In this document: positions 57,813 to 64,000 of the stretch, piece after piece
Position numbering within the stretch: position 1 is the first letter of the stretch
How the letters are laid out: every line of letters begins with the position of its first letter
Assembly: GCF_014192915.1 (NCBI RefSeq)
Contig: NZ_JACHYN010000018.1
Span: 8,261 to 72,260 of the forward strand
DNA length: 64,000 nucleotides
Source of the DNA: Azospirillum sp. OGB3
GTDB lineage: Bacteria > Pseudomonadota > Alphaproteobacteria > Azospirillales > Azospirillaceae
Direction: 5' to 3'
Notes under the pieces: generated by a model
What the model saw: the letters and a program-made list of their open reading frames with translations, nothing else
The model's database searches: none
What the model was told of the DNA's origin: nothing
Position numbers and translations under genes: made by a program

Positions 57813-59795
57813 ATGACCGCTCTTTTCTCGACCGACAAGCTGCTGGACGCCGGTTTCTCCCAGAAGACCGTTGACATGATCGCTGCCGCCTACCACGCAG
57901 TGCGCGACCTGATCGAACAGGATGTGCCGTTGGCCGTCGCCGCCAGCTTCGGCAAGGACAGCACGGCGATGCTTGCCATCGCGCTGCTAGCCCACCACGA
58001 TGCCGTGCGCGAGCATCCGTTGCGCCACCCTCTGACCGTCCTTTCCGCGGACACCGGCATTGAGAACCCTGTTATCCACGCTCACGTAGCGAGCCAGATC
58101 TCGATGTTGCAGAGTTACGCTCGCCGGCACGCGATTCCGCTACGGGTGCGTATTGGAAAGCCGACACTGGCCTCGTCCTGGATGACGGCCGTGCTTGGCG
58201 GTCGCAAGGTGGTCACCTTCGCGAATTCTTCGCACCGGGATTGCAGTATCGAACTGAAGAAGCGCCCCAACCAACGAGAGCTGCGCAAAATGGTGCCGGA
58301 GCTGAAAGCCGAATACGAGCACATGCTCTCTTCCGCTGCACCGTCCGATTTCTTCCGCATCTCGGAGCTTGCCGCCTCGCTGGACCGGGAAAGCGTCATC
58401 ACTCTCGTCGGGGTCCGCTTCGACGAGTCGACCAGCCGCAGGCACCGTATGCAGGCCCGGGGCGACGTTGCCCGCGTCGTCACCATCGGCGACGACGGCC
58501 AGCGGACACTGCCACTGATCGGAGATTTCTCCTCCGACGAGGTCTGGGAGTGCCTTGCCATGGCTGGGGAAGGGCGGGCATTGGAGGCCTACGCCCCGAA
58601 TTTCGACGACACCCGCGATCTGTACCGCTCGGCCACAGGCGAATGCCCGGTCGTGGCGTCCGAGAAAGCCGCGTCCGCCGCTTGCGGCAGTCGATTTGGT
58701 TGTGCGCTTTGCACGGTGTCGGGGGGAACCGACAAGAGCATGGCCATCATGCTACAGGACCCGCAGTACGCCTGGATGAAGCCACTCAACGAGCTGCGCA
58801 ATTTCCTTGTCGCCACGCAGTACGACCTGGACCGTCGTCGGTGGACGGCCCGCACCACGGATTCGGTGACGGGACACGTCCGCATCCAGGCAGACGTTTA
58901 CTCCCCCGCCATGGTCCAGGAATTGCTGGGCATCTGCCTGACCATCGACATCCGCGAGAAGGAGCGCGCCGCCGCATTGGATGAGGATCTGTGGGCTCAT
59001 TATGCCGGCGAGGCCGTGTCGTGGTCCGACCCCTACATGCGCGAGACGGCCGCGGCGGGCAACCCCGACATCGCCTGGGCCACTCGCATGGCAAAGCCGC
59101 AGTTCCAGCTCGTCAGCTCGGAACAGGTTCTGGCCATCGACTTTATGTGGGCACGTTACGGCGCGACCGTCCCGTTCGAGGCGCTGCACATCTGGCGCGA
59201 AGTGACCAAGCGGGGGGCGCGCTACGAAGTGCCGAGCGTTGAGGCTCCGCAGGATCGCCGCAATCTTCGCATGCCCGAAGGCCGCTGGATCGCGTTGCCG
59301 CCCAACGCGCGCATGCTCCATCCTCTCTATGACCCACTCACCACGCTCTACTACGAGCGCCCTGGCCGGGACATGCCCGTGGTGACTGGGCAGACCTGCG
59401 TGGAGCATCAGGAAGAGGAGACATTCTCCGTGGATCAGGAAGCGGCCTGGATGATCTTCGAGTTTGAGGTCGATCGCCTGCTCGACCTCTACCATGAGCG
59501 AGGCTTTGCGCCGTCCGTCGCCGTGGAATTCTATCTGCGCTTCGGCGCCATCGCTCTTGCCGCTGGCCGCCTCGCCGAACTGGCGAAGACGGTGGATCAC
59601 GCACAGCGACTGCAAGATGCCGGCTTGGGGCCGGGCACCCCGATTTCGGCGCTGCTAGCCCGGTCGATCTCCGACATCGAACACAACGCACTCAAAGCAA
59701 CGATGACGATGCCGATAAACGTGGTGCCAGCGCCTCGGCGTCGGTCACAGACCGTCACCACGCAAGGCGACCTCTTTGCCGCTCAAGCTGCCTGA
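57813..59795 (+). CDS. DndC-like sulfurtransferase (PAPS reductase family), without partner genes
   Basis: 660 residues. SFGKDST (45-51) is the PP-loop; SADTGIENPVIHAH matches the DTxxENP of DndC; HRDCSIELKKRP resembles the WCTxxLKxxP site; VRFDESTSRRHR is the GxRxxES block; Cys278, Cys291, Cys297 and Cys300 (ECPVV, CGSRFGCALC, then TVSGGTDKSM) are the Fe-S ligands. DndC carries out a step of sulfur insertion into the DNA backbone (phosphorothioation). DndA, B, D, E or Ssp partners are absent in this window. The C-terminal tail contains TTQGDLF, a clamp-binding-like motif. It may act with host or element proteins, or modify something else. Confidence 0.75.
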   Translation: MTALFSTDKLLDAGFSQKTVDMIAAAYHAVRDLIEQDVPLAVAASFGKDSTAMLAIALLAHHDAVREHPLRHPLTVLSADTGIENPVIHAHVASQISMLQSYARRHAIPLRVRIGKPTLASSWMTAVLGGRKVVTFANSSHRDCSIELKKRPNQRELRKMVPELKAEYEHMLSSAAPSDFFRISELAASLDRESVITLVGVRFDESTSRRHRMQARGDVARVVTIGDDGQRTLPLIGDFSSDEVWECLAMAGEGRALEAYAPNFDDTRDLYRSATGECPVVASEKAASAACGSRFGCALCTVSGGTDKSMAIMLQDPQYAWMKPLNELRNFLVATQYDLDRRRWTARTTDSVTGHVRIQADVYSPAMVQELLGICLTIDIREKERAAALDEDLWAHYAGEAVSWSDPYMRETAAAGNPDIAWATRMAKPQFQLVSSEQVLAIDFMWARYGATVPFEALHIWREVTKRGARYEVPSVEAPQDRRNLRMPEGRWIALPPNARMLHPLYDPLTTLYYERPGRDMPVVTGQTCVEHQEEETFSVDQEAAWMIFEFEVDRLLDLYHERGFAPSVAVEFYLRFGAIALAAGRLAELAKTVDHAQRLQDAGLGPGTPISALLARSISDIEHNALKATMTMPINVVPAPRRRSQTVTTQGDLFAAQAA

Positions 59796-59822
59796 ATAAC
59801 AGAGAATGTCACCCCGCCAGCA

Positions 59823-59884
59823 CGAAAGACGATTGAATTCGTCGTCTTTTGGTGTCGCAAAAGCTGCTAAAAAATGGCTAACCA
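59823..59884 (+). promoter_or_regulatory. Shared palindrome-26 nt-TAACCA promoter of the lipoprotein gene
   Basis: Palindrome 59823-59851 (CGAAAGACGATTG / TTCGTCGTCTTTTG, imperfect) ends in TTTTGG; exactly 26 nt later is TAACCA (59879-59884). The lipoprotein start is at 59914. Confidence 0.6.
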
Positions 59885-59913
59885 TAAGCCACCGCATTTT
59901 GGAGTACCTGACC

Positions 59914-60558
59914 GTGACCAGACTGCCCACCGTCGCCCTGCGCTCTCTGGCTATCGCCGCCGTGACCATATCCCTGGCAGCCTGCAACACGACCTCCCGG
60001 CCGAGCGCCCCGGACCTTGCACAGCAGGCACGCGATGCCCAGCGACGCCTCCTCTCCAGTACCGGCCTTGAAGATATCTTCGAGCAGCCTGTGGTCAGAG
60101 GGGCGCCGACGGTGGTCACAAGTCGCGACGCCCAGTTCGGCACATTGGGCATCAGCTACGATCCGCGCTATGTCACTCCGGAGGAGATCACCAAGGCTGG
60201 CACGGTCTACTGCGAGAAGCGCAAGCAGGGAGGGCAAGCCATCCTTCTGGAGAACAGCGCCCTCCAGGTGAACGAAAGCAACCGGGCGTCTCGAGACACT
60301 ATCCAACGGGTGGGTTCCGCCAAGTTCTTCTGCACGAACGGCTCTGCGGCCGACGAAGCCCTGCTCGCCGAATATCAAGGCTCCCGTGCGACGATACTTC
60401 AGAAGGAGGAGCAGCGCTCCGCAATGCAACGTTCTGCGCAGCTCCGTGCCAAAATCGAAGAGTCGCAGGCCAACCGTGCCGCCTGGGATGCCATCAAGCG
60501 CCGTGATGAACAGCGGGTGAACGGGCCAGCCAGCTACCGCTACGCTCCCACATACTGA
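59914..60558 (+). CDS. Lipoprotein
   Basis: 214 residues from the GTG at 59914 (GGAG upstream). The leader LAIAAVTISLAACNTTSRP has a lipobox (LAAC), so the mature protein is lipid-anchored. Later parts contain a cysteine pair and a helical end (KIEESQANRAAWDAIKRRDE). Not recognised; on the periplasmic side. First gene behind the shared-palindrome promoter. Confidence 0.65.
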   Translation: MTRLPTVALRSLAIAAVTISLAACNTTSRPSAPDLAQQARDAQRRLLSSTGLEDIFEQPVVRGAPTVVTSRDAQFGTLGISYDPRYVTPEEITKAGTVYCEKRKQGGQAILLENSALQVNESNRASRDTIQRVGSAKFFCTNGSAADEALLAEYQGSRATILQKEEQRSAMQRSAQLRAKIEESQANRAAWDAIKRRDEQRVNGPASYRYAPTY

Positions 60559-60606
60559 CGGACGGCCAGTCCCAACACCAGAACCGCCCCTGGAGAAGCA
60601 ACCGCT

Positions 60607-60864
60607 ATGAGCACTCCCGTCACAACCGACCGCATCTCCCTCGATGTTCCCGATTTCGTCGGCAACACCAAGGGGTGGGATGGTGGGGTGTCGTTTGGGA
60701 ACCTGGAGATCCTCCAGTTCGCCCATGTTCTGAAGCAGATCGATCCGACCGGCGCCCTCCGCCAGCAGATCGTCGAGGCGCTGAACAACGCTCCTGGCCT
60801 GCGCGTCGCCATGATGCACGGGGCGTTCAGCCGCGCGCCGGCGGTTGCTACGGCGGCTGAGTGA
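60607..60864 (+). CDS. Hypothetical protein
   Basis: 85 residues, GGAG 12 nt before the ATG. VPDFVGNTKGWDGGVSFGNL then helical (FAHVLKQIDPTGALRQQIVE). Not recognised; likely in operon with the lipoprotein. Confidence 0.5.
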   Translation: MSTPVTTDRISLDVPDFVGNTKGWDGGVSFGNLEILQFAHVLKQIDPTGALRQQIVEALNNAPGLRVAMMHGAFSRAPAVATAAE

Positions 60865-60892
60865 GCACCGTAGAGCGGCAAGCAGTGATCAC

Positions 60893-60917
60893 CCCGGCGT
60901 CGCGGCATGACGCCGGG
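60893..60917 (+). terminator. Hairpin terminator-like structure
   Basis: CCCGGCGTC and GACGCCGGG arms with a 7-nt loop, after the small gene. No clear T-run. Probably ends the lipoprotein operon. Confidence 0.55.
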
Positions 60918-61010
60918 CATCCGTGCTTCGACCAGTGAAGCGGCGTGCGACAGCGCTGATTGGCGGTGACCTTCAAGCGCCTACGGAAACGGAGCGGCAA
61001 CCGGCGAATA

Positions 61011-61037
61011 CGAGTTGATTATTAGCCCGTTACGGGC
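61011..61037 (+). promoter_or_regulatory. AGCCCGTTACGGGC palindrome before the clamp-tailed gene
   Basis: GAGTTGATTATTAGCCCG then TTACGGGCCT; the palindrome AGCCCGTTACGGGC (61024-61037) equals the one at 57729, and both are preceded by GTTGATT. A promoter or operator is likely, followed by an A/T-rich stretch (AAAATATATG) up to the ATG at 61047. Confidence 0.6.
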
Positions 61038-61046
61038 CTAAAATAT

Positions 61047-61547
61047 ATGCGTGCCCGCAGCCCAGAGGCCATTATGAGCATGACGCCCCAGCCTCAAGTC
61101 ATTGACGCCGCACTTCGCGCTTCTTTTGATGGCCGCGTGCGGTTTCCCGTCAGCGGCACCGAGATCACCGACAAGGCTTTATTGTCCCTGGTCCGCTCCT
61201 CCGGTACGCCGGGCTACTCGACGCGCGTGGACGTTGACGGGACAGCAATTCACGCATCGGTCGTCCATTTCGGACCGCGGCTGTGGCTCAACGCGAACTG
61301 GAACACCGATGCTCCGACGCTGGAAGGCACCGCTTTCCTGACCGCCGTCCGCCGCGTCTACGGCCTGACGCGCCTAGCCAACGATCCTGGCCTTGAACCC
61401 ACTGCGGCGCCGGTGAAGTCGCGCGTCGACGCCGTTCCCCTCCCACCCGCGGGGAAGGAACAGGAGACCACTGAGCAACCGTCTGAGCCGCCAGTGCGGG
61501 GTCCGATCGGAGGCGGTGGCGGACATCAAGGCTCCCTATTCCTGTGA
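61047..61547 (+). CDS. Hypothetical protein ending in a clamp-binding-like tail
   Basis: 166 residues (start 61047; 61074 also possible). A compact domain (IDAALRASFDGRVRFPVSGT ... WLNANWNTDAP), a Pro-rich linker and the end GGGGHQGSLFL, which contains QGSLF, close to the clamp pentapeptide. Unknown function. After the stop the same frame stays open to 61730 without a normal start; see the rejected list. Confidence 0.55.
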   Translation: MRARSPEAIMSMTPQPQVIDAALRASFDGRVRFPVSGTEITDKALLSLVRSSGTPGYSTRVDVDGTAIHASVVHFGPRLWLNANWNTDAPTLEGTAFLTAVRRVYGLTRLANDPGLEPTAAPVKSRVDAVPLPPAGKEQETTEQPSEPPVRGPIGGGGGHQGSLFL

Positions 61548-61726
61548 GGGCAGGGCGGCGGGCACACTGCCCATCCTAATTGCCAAGGACGTGGCGCAGC
61601 GCCTTACCTCCTGTATCGCGGCGGAACCGTTCGCAAACCGGGTTCTGCAAACTTGGAACACTCTGACCGACCTTCAATCGACGTCGCCCGCTGGCTGCGC
61701 TGGGCACAAAACAAGGACCCCGCCAT

Positions 61727-61987
61727 ATGAACACGCGCCTGCCACTCGCTCGCATGAGCGACGTGACCACCCCTCCTCCACACCTGTACAAGCACAATAA
61801 CGAAGTCTCCGAGATCGTGCGCTCGCTTGTGGAGCTGTGGCCCGGTGGCAACCCTGAAGGCGACCTCAGCGCCGGCCGCACCCATCCCAGCTATAGCCTT
61901 GCCCTCCGCGACATTGCCGAAAGGCTTGGCGTGCTTGACGAGCTGCGCGCTGCCTTGCCCGCCCACCAGGGCGTGACGCTGGCTTAG
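61727..61987 (+). CDS. Hypothetical protein
   Basis: 86 residues, AAGGA 9 nt before the ATG. Helical (EVSEIVRSLVELWPGGNPEG, then IAERLGVLDELRAALPA). Not recognised. Confidence 0.5.
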   Translation: MNTRLPLARMSDVTTPPPHLYKHNNEVSEIVRSLVELWPGGNPEGDLSAGRTHPSYSLALRDIAERLGVLDELRAALPAHQGVTLA

Positions 61988-62015
61988 CCCCATCCAGGGA
62001 AGGTCCACATCGTCC

Positions 62016-62981
62016 ATGCCGTTCAGCCTTCCGTATAACACCGCTGTCCGTGAGCAGCGTCGCTCGTCCCCGAGCGCACTTGACTTCCTCCCCACCCAGC
62101 CCTGGGCGGTTCGAGCGCTGGTCGATCAAATCCTCGGCGCCGACGCCCTCGCCGGTTCTGTAGTCTGCGAACCGGCAGCCGGTGCGGGCGACATCGCTCG
62201 GACGCTGTTGGAGTTCACACCGCATGTACGGGTCGCGGATGTGGCGGATTACGGGATCAGAAACATCTATGAGCAACCGATCAGCATTCGCGATTTCCTG
62301 AGCTGGACGCCCGATGAAACCGAGGTCCCGGATTGGGTCTGCACGAACCCACCGTTCACCCTCGGAGAGGCATTCATTCACCACGCGCTCCGCTTCGCCC
62401 GCCGCGGCGTGGCTGTGATCGTCCGCACCGCCTTTCTCGAAGGGCAGGGCCGCTACGAGCGGCTGTTCAGCCAGTGTCCGCCCGACATTATCGCCGTTCA
62501 CGCCGAGCGCGTCCCTATGTTCTCAGGGCGGCTGGAAGCCAAAAAAAGCAGCGCGACCTCATATTCGTGGCTGATCTGGTTCCGGAACGGATCTGGCGAG
62601 GCCCGTACGCGCTGGATCGCACCGTGCCGCGAACTCCATGAACGTGCGTCGGATTACCATGGTTGGCGCTGGTGCGCTCACGGTGGCCAGCCGCTGCCGC
62701 ATCTGTCAATCGTTGGCTCCACGGATGTCGAACATGATGTCTCCCAGGCGCTGGCAATCCTGCGCGATCCCGTCCGCGCCGTCATCCATCCCGGACGCCT
62801 GCGTGTGGTGTCCAGCCTGGTCGAGACCACGCCCGACTGCCGCGAAAGGGTCCTGGCCCGCATAAGCGTTTGGCACGCTGATACCGATCCGAAGGACGCG
62901 CAGGCGAAGCTGGAGCAGGTCCTCGTCGACCATGGGCTCCGGATCGATCCTGTTGGTCTGAACACAATGCTCGCGGCGTGA
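62016..62981 (+). CDS. SAM-dependent DNA methyltransferase, N6-adenine type
   Basis: 321 residues. VVCEPAAGAGDIARTLLE (motif I, from residue 50) and TNPPFTLGEAFIHHALRF (motif IV NPPF, 111-114) define a gamma-class N6-adenine enzyme of the kind found as single orphan genes on phages and plasmids. The C-terminal half lacks a known domain. It follows a weak ribosome binding site. Confidence 0.75.
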   Translation: MPFSLPYNTAVREQRRSSPSALDFLPTQPWAVRALVDQILGADALAGSVVCEPAAGAGDIARTLLEFTPHVRVADVADYGIRNIYEQPISIRDFLSWTPDETEVPDWVCTNPPFTLGEAFIHHALRFARRGVAVIVRTAFLEGQGRYERLFSQCPPDIIAVHAERVPMFSGRLEAKKSSATSYSWLIWFRNGSGEARTRWIAPCRELHERASDYHGWRWCAHGGQPLPHLSIVGSTDVEHDVSQALAILRDPVRAVIHPGRLRVVSSLVETTPDCRERVLARISVWHADTDPKDAQAKLEQVLVDHGLRIDPVGLNTMLAA

Positions 62982-63029
62982 CATGAGCGAATTCGACGTC
63001 GCCCTGAGGCGCTGCTGCGGCGCCCCACG

Positions 63030-63566
63030 ATGAACAAGCTGACGCCGCCCCAGATCGTTCAACTCATGCGGATCGACGCCGGCGGCATGCATGGGATGCC
63101 CGCCGCTGGCTTCACAGCGTCGGCACCGGAAAAGCGTCTATTGGCGCGCGGGCTTATCCGAACCTGGACAACCAGCGTTCCTGCCGGCATCGGCTCCCTG
63201 ACCATCAAATTGAGTTTGGCGGCCGTGACCAACGACGGCCACCAGCTGTTCACGGATCTAGGCCTACCGCCGTCCGCCAGCATGGCGAAGTTCATCGGCC
63301 GCCGACAGGGATGGTGCAGCACCGAGTACGAGCTGCTGCGGGTCGCCCACCTGAGAGGCTATGTCGAGGTCGTCGAACGGGGTGGTGTTGGCGGCTGCAC
63401 AAGCCGATGGCGCCGCACGGAGACTGGTAAGGCCGCCCTGATCCTGTTCCACGAACATGAGCGGCTGGTGGCCGAGACAAAGGGCAAGCTGGAAGCCGCG
63501 AGCCGGCCTCGGAGAAGAACGCAAGACGTGGCTAATCCACGAACCGGCGCTGGCCAACGACGGTGA
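63030..63566 (+). CDS. Hypothetical protein
   Basis: 178 residues. Soluble, basic; GWCSTEYELLRVAHLRGYVE and RWRRTETGKAALILFHEHER look like a winged-helix pair (helix, wing, helix) so a DNA-binding role is possible. The start lacks a good ribosome binding site. Not recognised. Confidence 0.5.
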   Translation: MNKLTPPQIVQLMRIDAGGMHGMPAAGFTASAPEKRLLARGLIRTWTTSVPAGIGSLTIKLSLAAVTNDGHQLFTDLGLPPSASMAKFIGRRQGWCSTEYELLRVAHLRGYVEVVERGGVGGCTSRWRRTETGKAALILFHEHERLVAETKGKLEAASRPRRRTQDVANPRTGAGQRR

Positions 63567-63640
63567 TGGTCCAGGACGTAGCGTTGTTCGAAGTGGCCGG
63601 GACCGCCAGCACCTACTGGGGGACGGCAGCGGCAGGCTAA
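63566..63640 (+). CDS. Possible tiny coupled ORF
   Basis: 24 codons whose ATG shares a base with the preceding stop (TGATG), a layout that favours re-initiation. No other support; possibly chance. Confidence 0.2.
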   Translation: MVQDVALFEVAGTASTYWGTAAAG

Positions 63641-63651
63641 ACCTCTGCCGC
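63629..63651. terminator. Hairpin between converging genes
   Basis: GCGGCAG and CTGCCGC arms around a 9-nt loop, between the plus-strand genes and the minus-strand MucR gene. Likely stops transcription from either side. Confidence 0.6.
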
Positions 63652-63663
63652 CCCACCCCGACC

Positions 63664-64000
63664 TTACGCGGCCGATTTGCCACGACCACGGCCGCGCCCC
63701 GCTGGCTTTGCCGGCGCTACCGTCGCGGGGGTCCGGGCCAGATTCCCGAGCCCCATGCCCTTTGCAATTTCAGACCGAGCCGCCGCGTAGGCGGGCGCCA
63801 CCATCGGGTACTCCGCCGGCAGATCCCATTTCGCCCGGTATTCAGCGGGTGTGAGGTTGTGCTCAACGCGCAGGTGGCGCTTGAGGAGCTTGTTTTTCTG
63901 CCCGCACTCCAGACAGCCGATCGTGTCGTGCGACACCGAGCGCCTGATTGGGACGGCCGGTTGCTGAGGCCCAGCCGGCGTCGGTGGAAGGGCATTTTCG
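63664..64000 (-). CDS. mucR: MucR/Ros family zinc-finger regulator (runs off the right edge)
   Basis: The frame is open past 63936 to the window edge: ALPPTPAGPQQPAVPIRRSV precedes SHDTIGCLECG, matching the PAVPIKKSVTPDYI start of MucR. The zinc finger is CLECGQKNKLLKRHLRVEHN (C2H2 of the Ros type), then LTPAEYRAKWDLPAEYPMVAP and the typical ARSEIAKGMGLGNLAR, with a basic GRGRGRGKSAA tail. MucR/Ros proteins are DNA-binding repressors of exopolysaccharide, virulence and plasmid genes in alphaproteobacteria. The GTG at 63936 is not the true start. Confidence 0.85.
   Translation of the reverse strand, partial: ENALPPTPAGPQQPAVPIRRSVSHDTIGCLECGQKNKLLKRHLRVEHNLTPAEYRAKWDLPAEYPMVAPAYAAARSEIAKGMGLGNLARTPATVAPAKPAGRGRGRGKSAA

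Noticed and set aside
61548..61730. Extension of the clamp-tailed protein past its stop
   Set aside because: The same frame stays open and ends in a protein-like WLRWAQNKDPAI, but there is no start codon or ribosome binding site and no evidence of read-through.
1..64000. Replication initiator, relaxase, type IV secretion, tRNA or rRNA genes
   Set aside because: I looked for RepA/RepC/TrfA-like, relaxase, VirB/Tra-like and RNA gene patterns and recognised none.

Overview
The window looks like part of a large plasmid, or plasmid-like mobile element, from a GC-rich alphaproteobacterium. A Rhodospirillales/Azospirillum-type host is the best guess, based on GC-rich codon use, a MucR/Ros-type zinc-finger regulator at the right edge, and IS66, IS21 and ISL3 remnants. 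No rRNA, tRNA, ribosomal or central-metabolism gene was recognised. An actin-type partition operon and a conjugation-type regulator pair point to a plasmid. No replication initiator and no type IV secretion genes were recognised, so the element must extend beyond the window.

Layout. 1-0.7 kb: end of a protein with 48-residue tandem repeats. 1.2-3 kb: decayed ISL3 and IS66-type remnants. 3.9-5.5 kb: lytic transglycosylase followed by FlhD-like and FlhC-like activators, with a hairpin right after them. 5.6-7.2 kb: decayed IS66, recombinase and IS21 pieces. 7.1-10.2 kb: ParM/StbA-like operon on the minus strand, a gene-free region of direct and inverted repeats (8993-9680), and a possible MobI-like protein; together a candidate centromere/oriT region. 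10.3-17 kb: unknown accessory genes, a PD-(D/E)XK nuclease-like protein and a GIY-YIG (T5orf172)-like protein. 17.2-20.7 kb: vWA, PP2C and Ser/Thr kinase genes, the TerY-P signalling triad. 21-25 kb: a DNA-modification block (C5 methyltransferase, small partner, N4/N6 methyltransferase), then HD-GYP and membrane proteins. 26.7-34.4 kb (minus) and 34.5-42.6 kb (plus): two divergent arrays of about 36 short genes, separated by an inverted-repeat operator and a resolvase-fold protein that has lost its catalytic serine. 42.8-50.7 kb: EcsC protein, a coiled-coil membrane protein and more small genes, a methyltransferase with an HPPY motif and a Crp/Fnr regulator. 50.8-56.9 kb: ribbon-helix-helix protein, a second FlhC-like protein and a second DNA-modification block. 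57-63.6 kb: orphan DndC-like sulfurtransferase, lipoprotein, small genes and an adenine-type methyltransferase. 63.7 kb to the end: MucR.

How parts may work together. Three cross-cutting patterns stand out. (1) Eleven genes are preceded, 13 to 66 nt before the start codon, by the same hairpin architecture; its outer stem changes sequence from copy to copy but usually keeps its pairing, which suggests a family of structured leader RNAs. (2) Four promoters (partition operon, TerY-P triad, HD-GYP gene, lipoprotein operon) share a 29-nt palindrome placed exactly 26 nt before a -10-like hexamer, which suggests one regulon. (3) At least six unrelated proteins, including a methyltransferase, the DndC-like protein and an acetyltransferase, end in a peptide resembling the DNA sliding-clamp binding motif, and one further methyltransferase carries one near its N-terminus. 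This suggests DNA-modifying functions tethered to the replisome. Together with six DNA methyltransferases, the picture is an element devoted to marking its DNA, controlled by FlhDC-type activators like those that switch on transfer in SXT/R391 and IncA/C elements. The regulatory links are inference.
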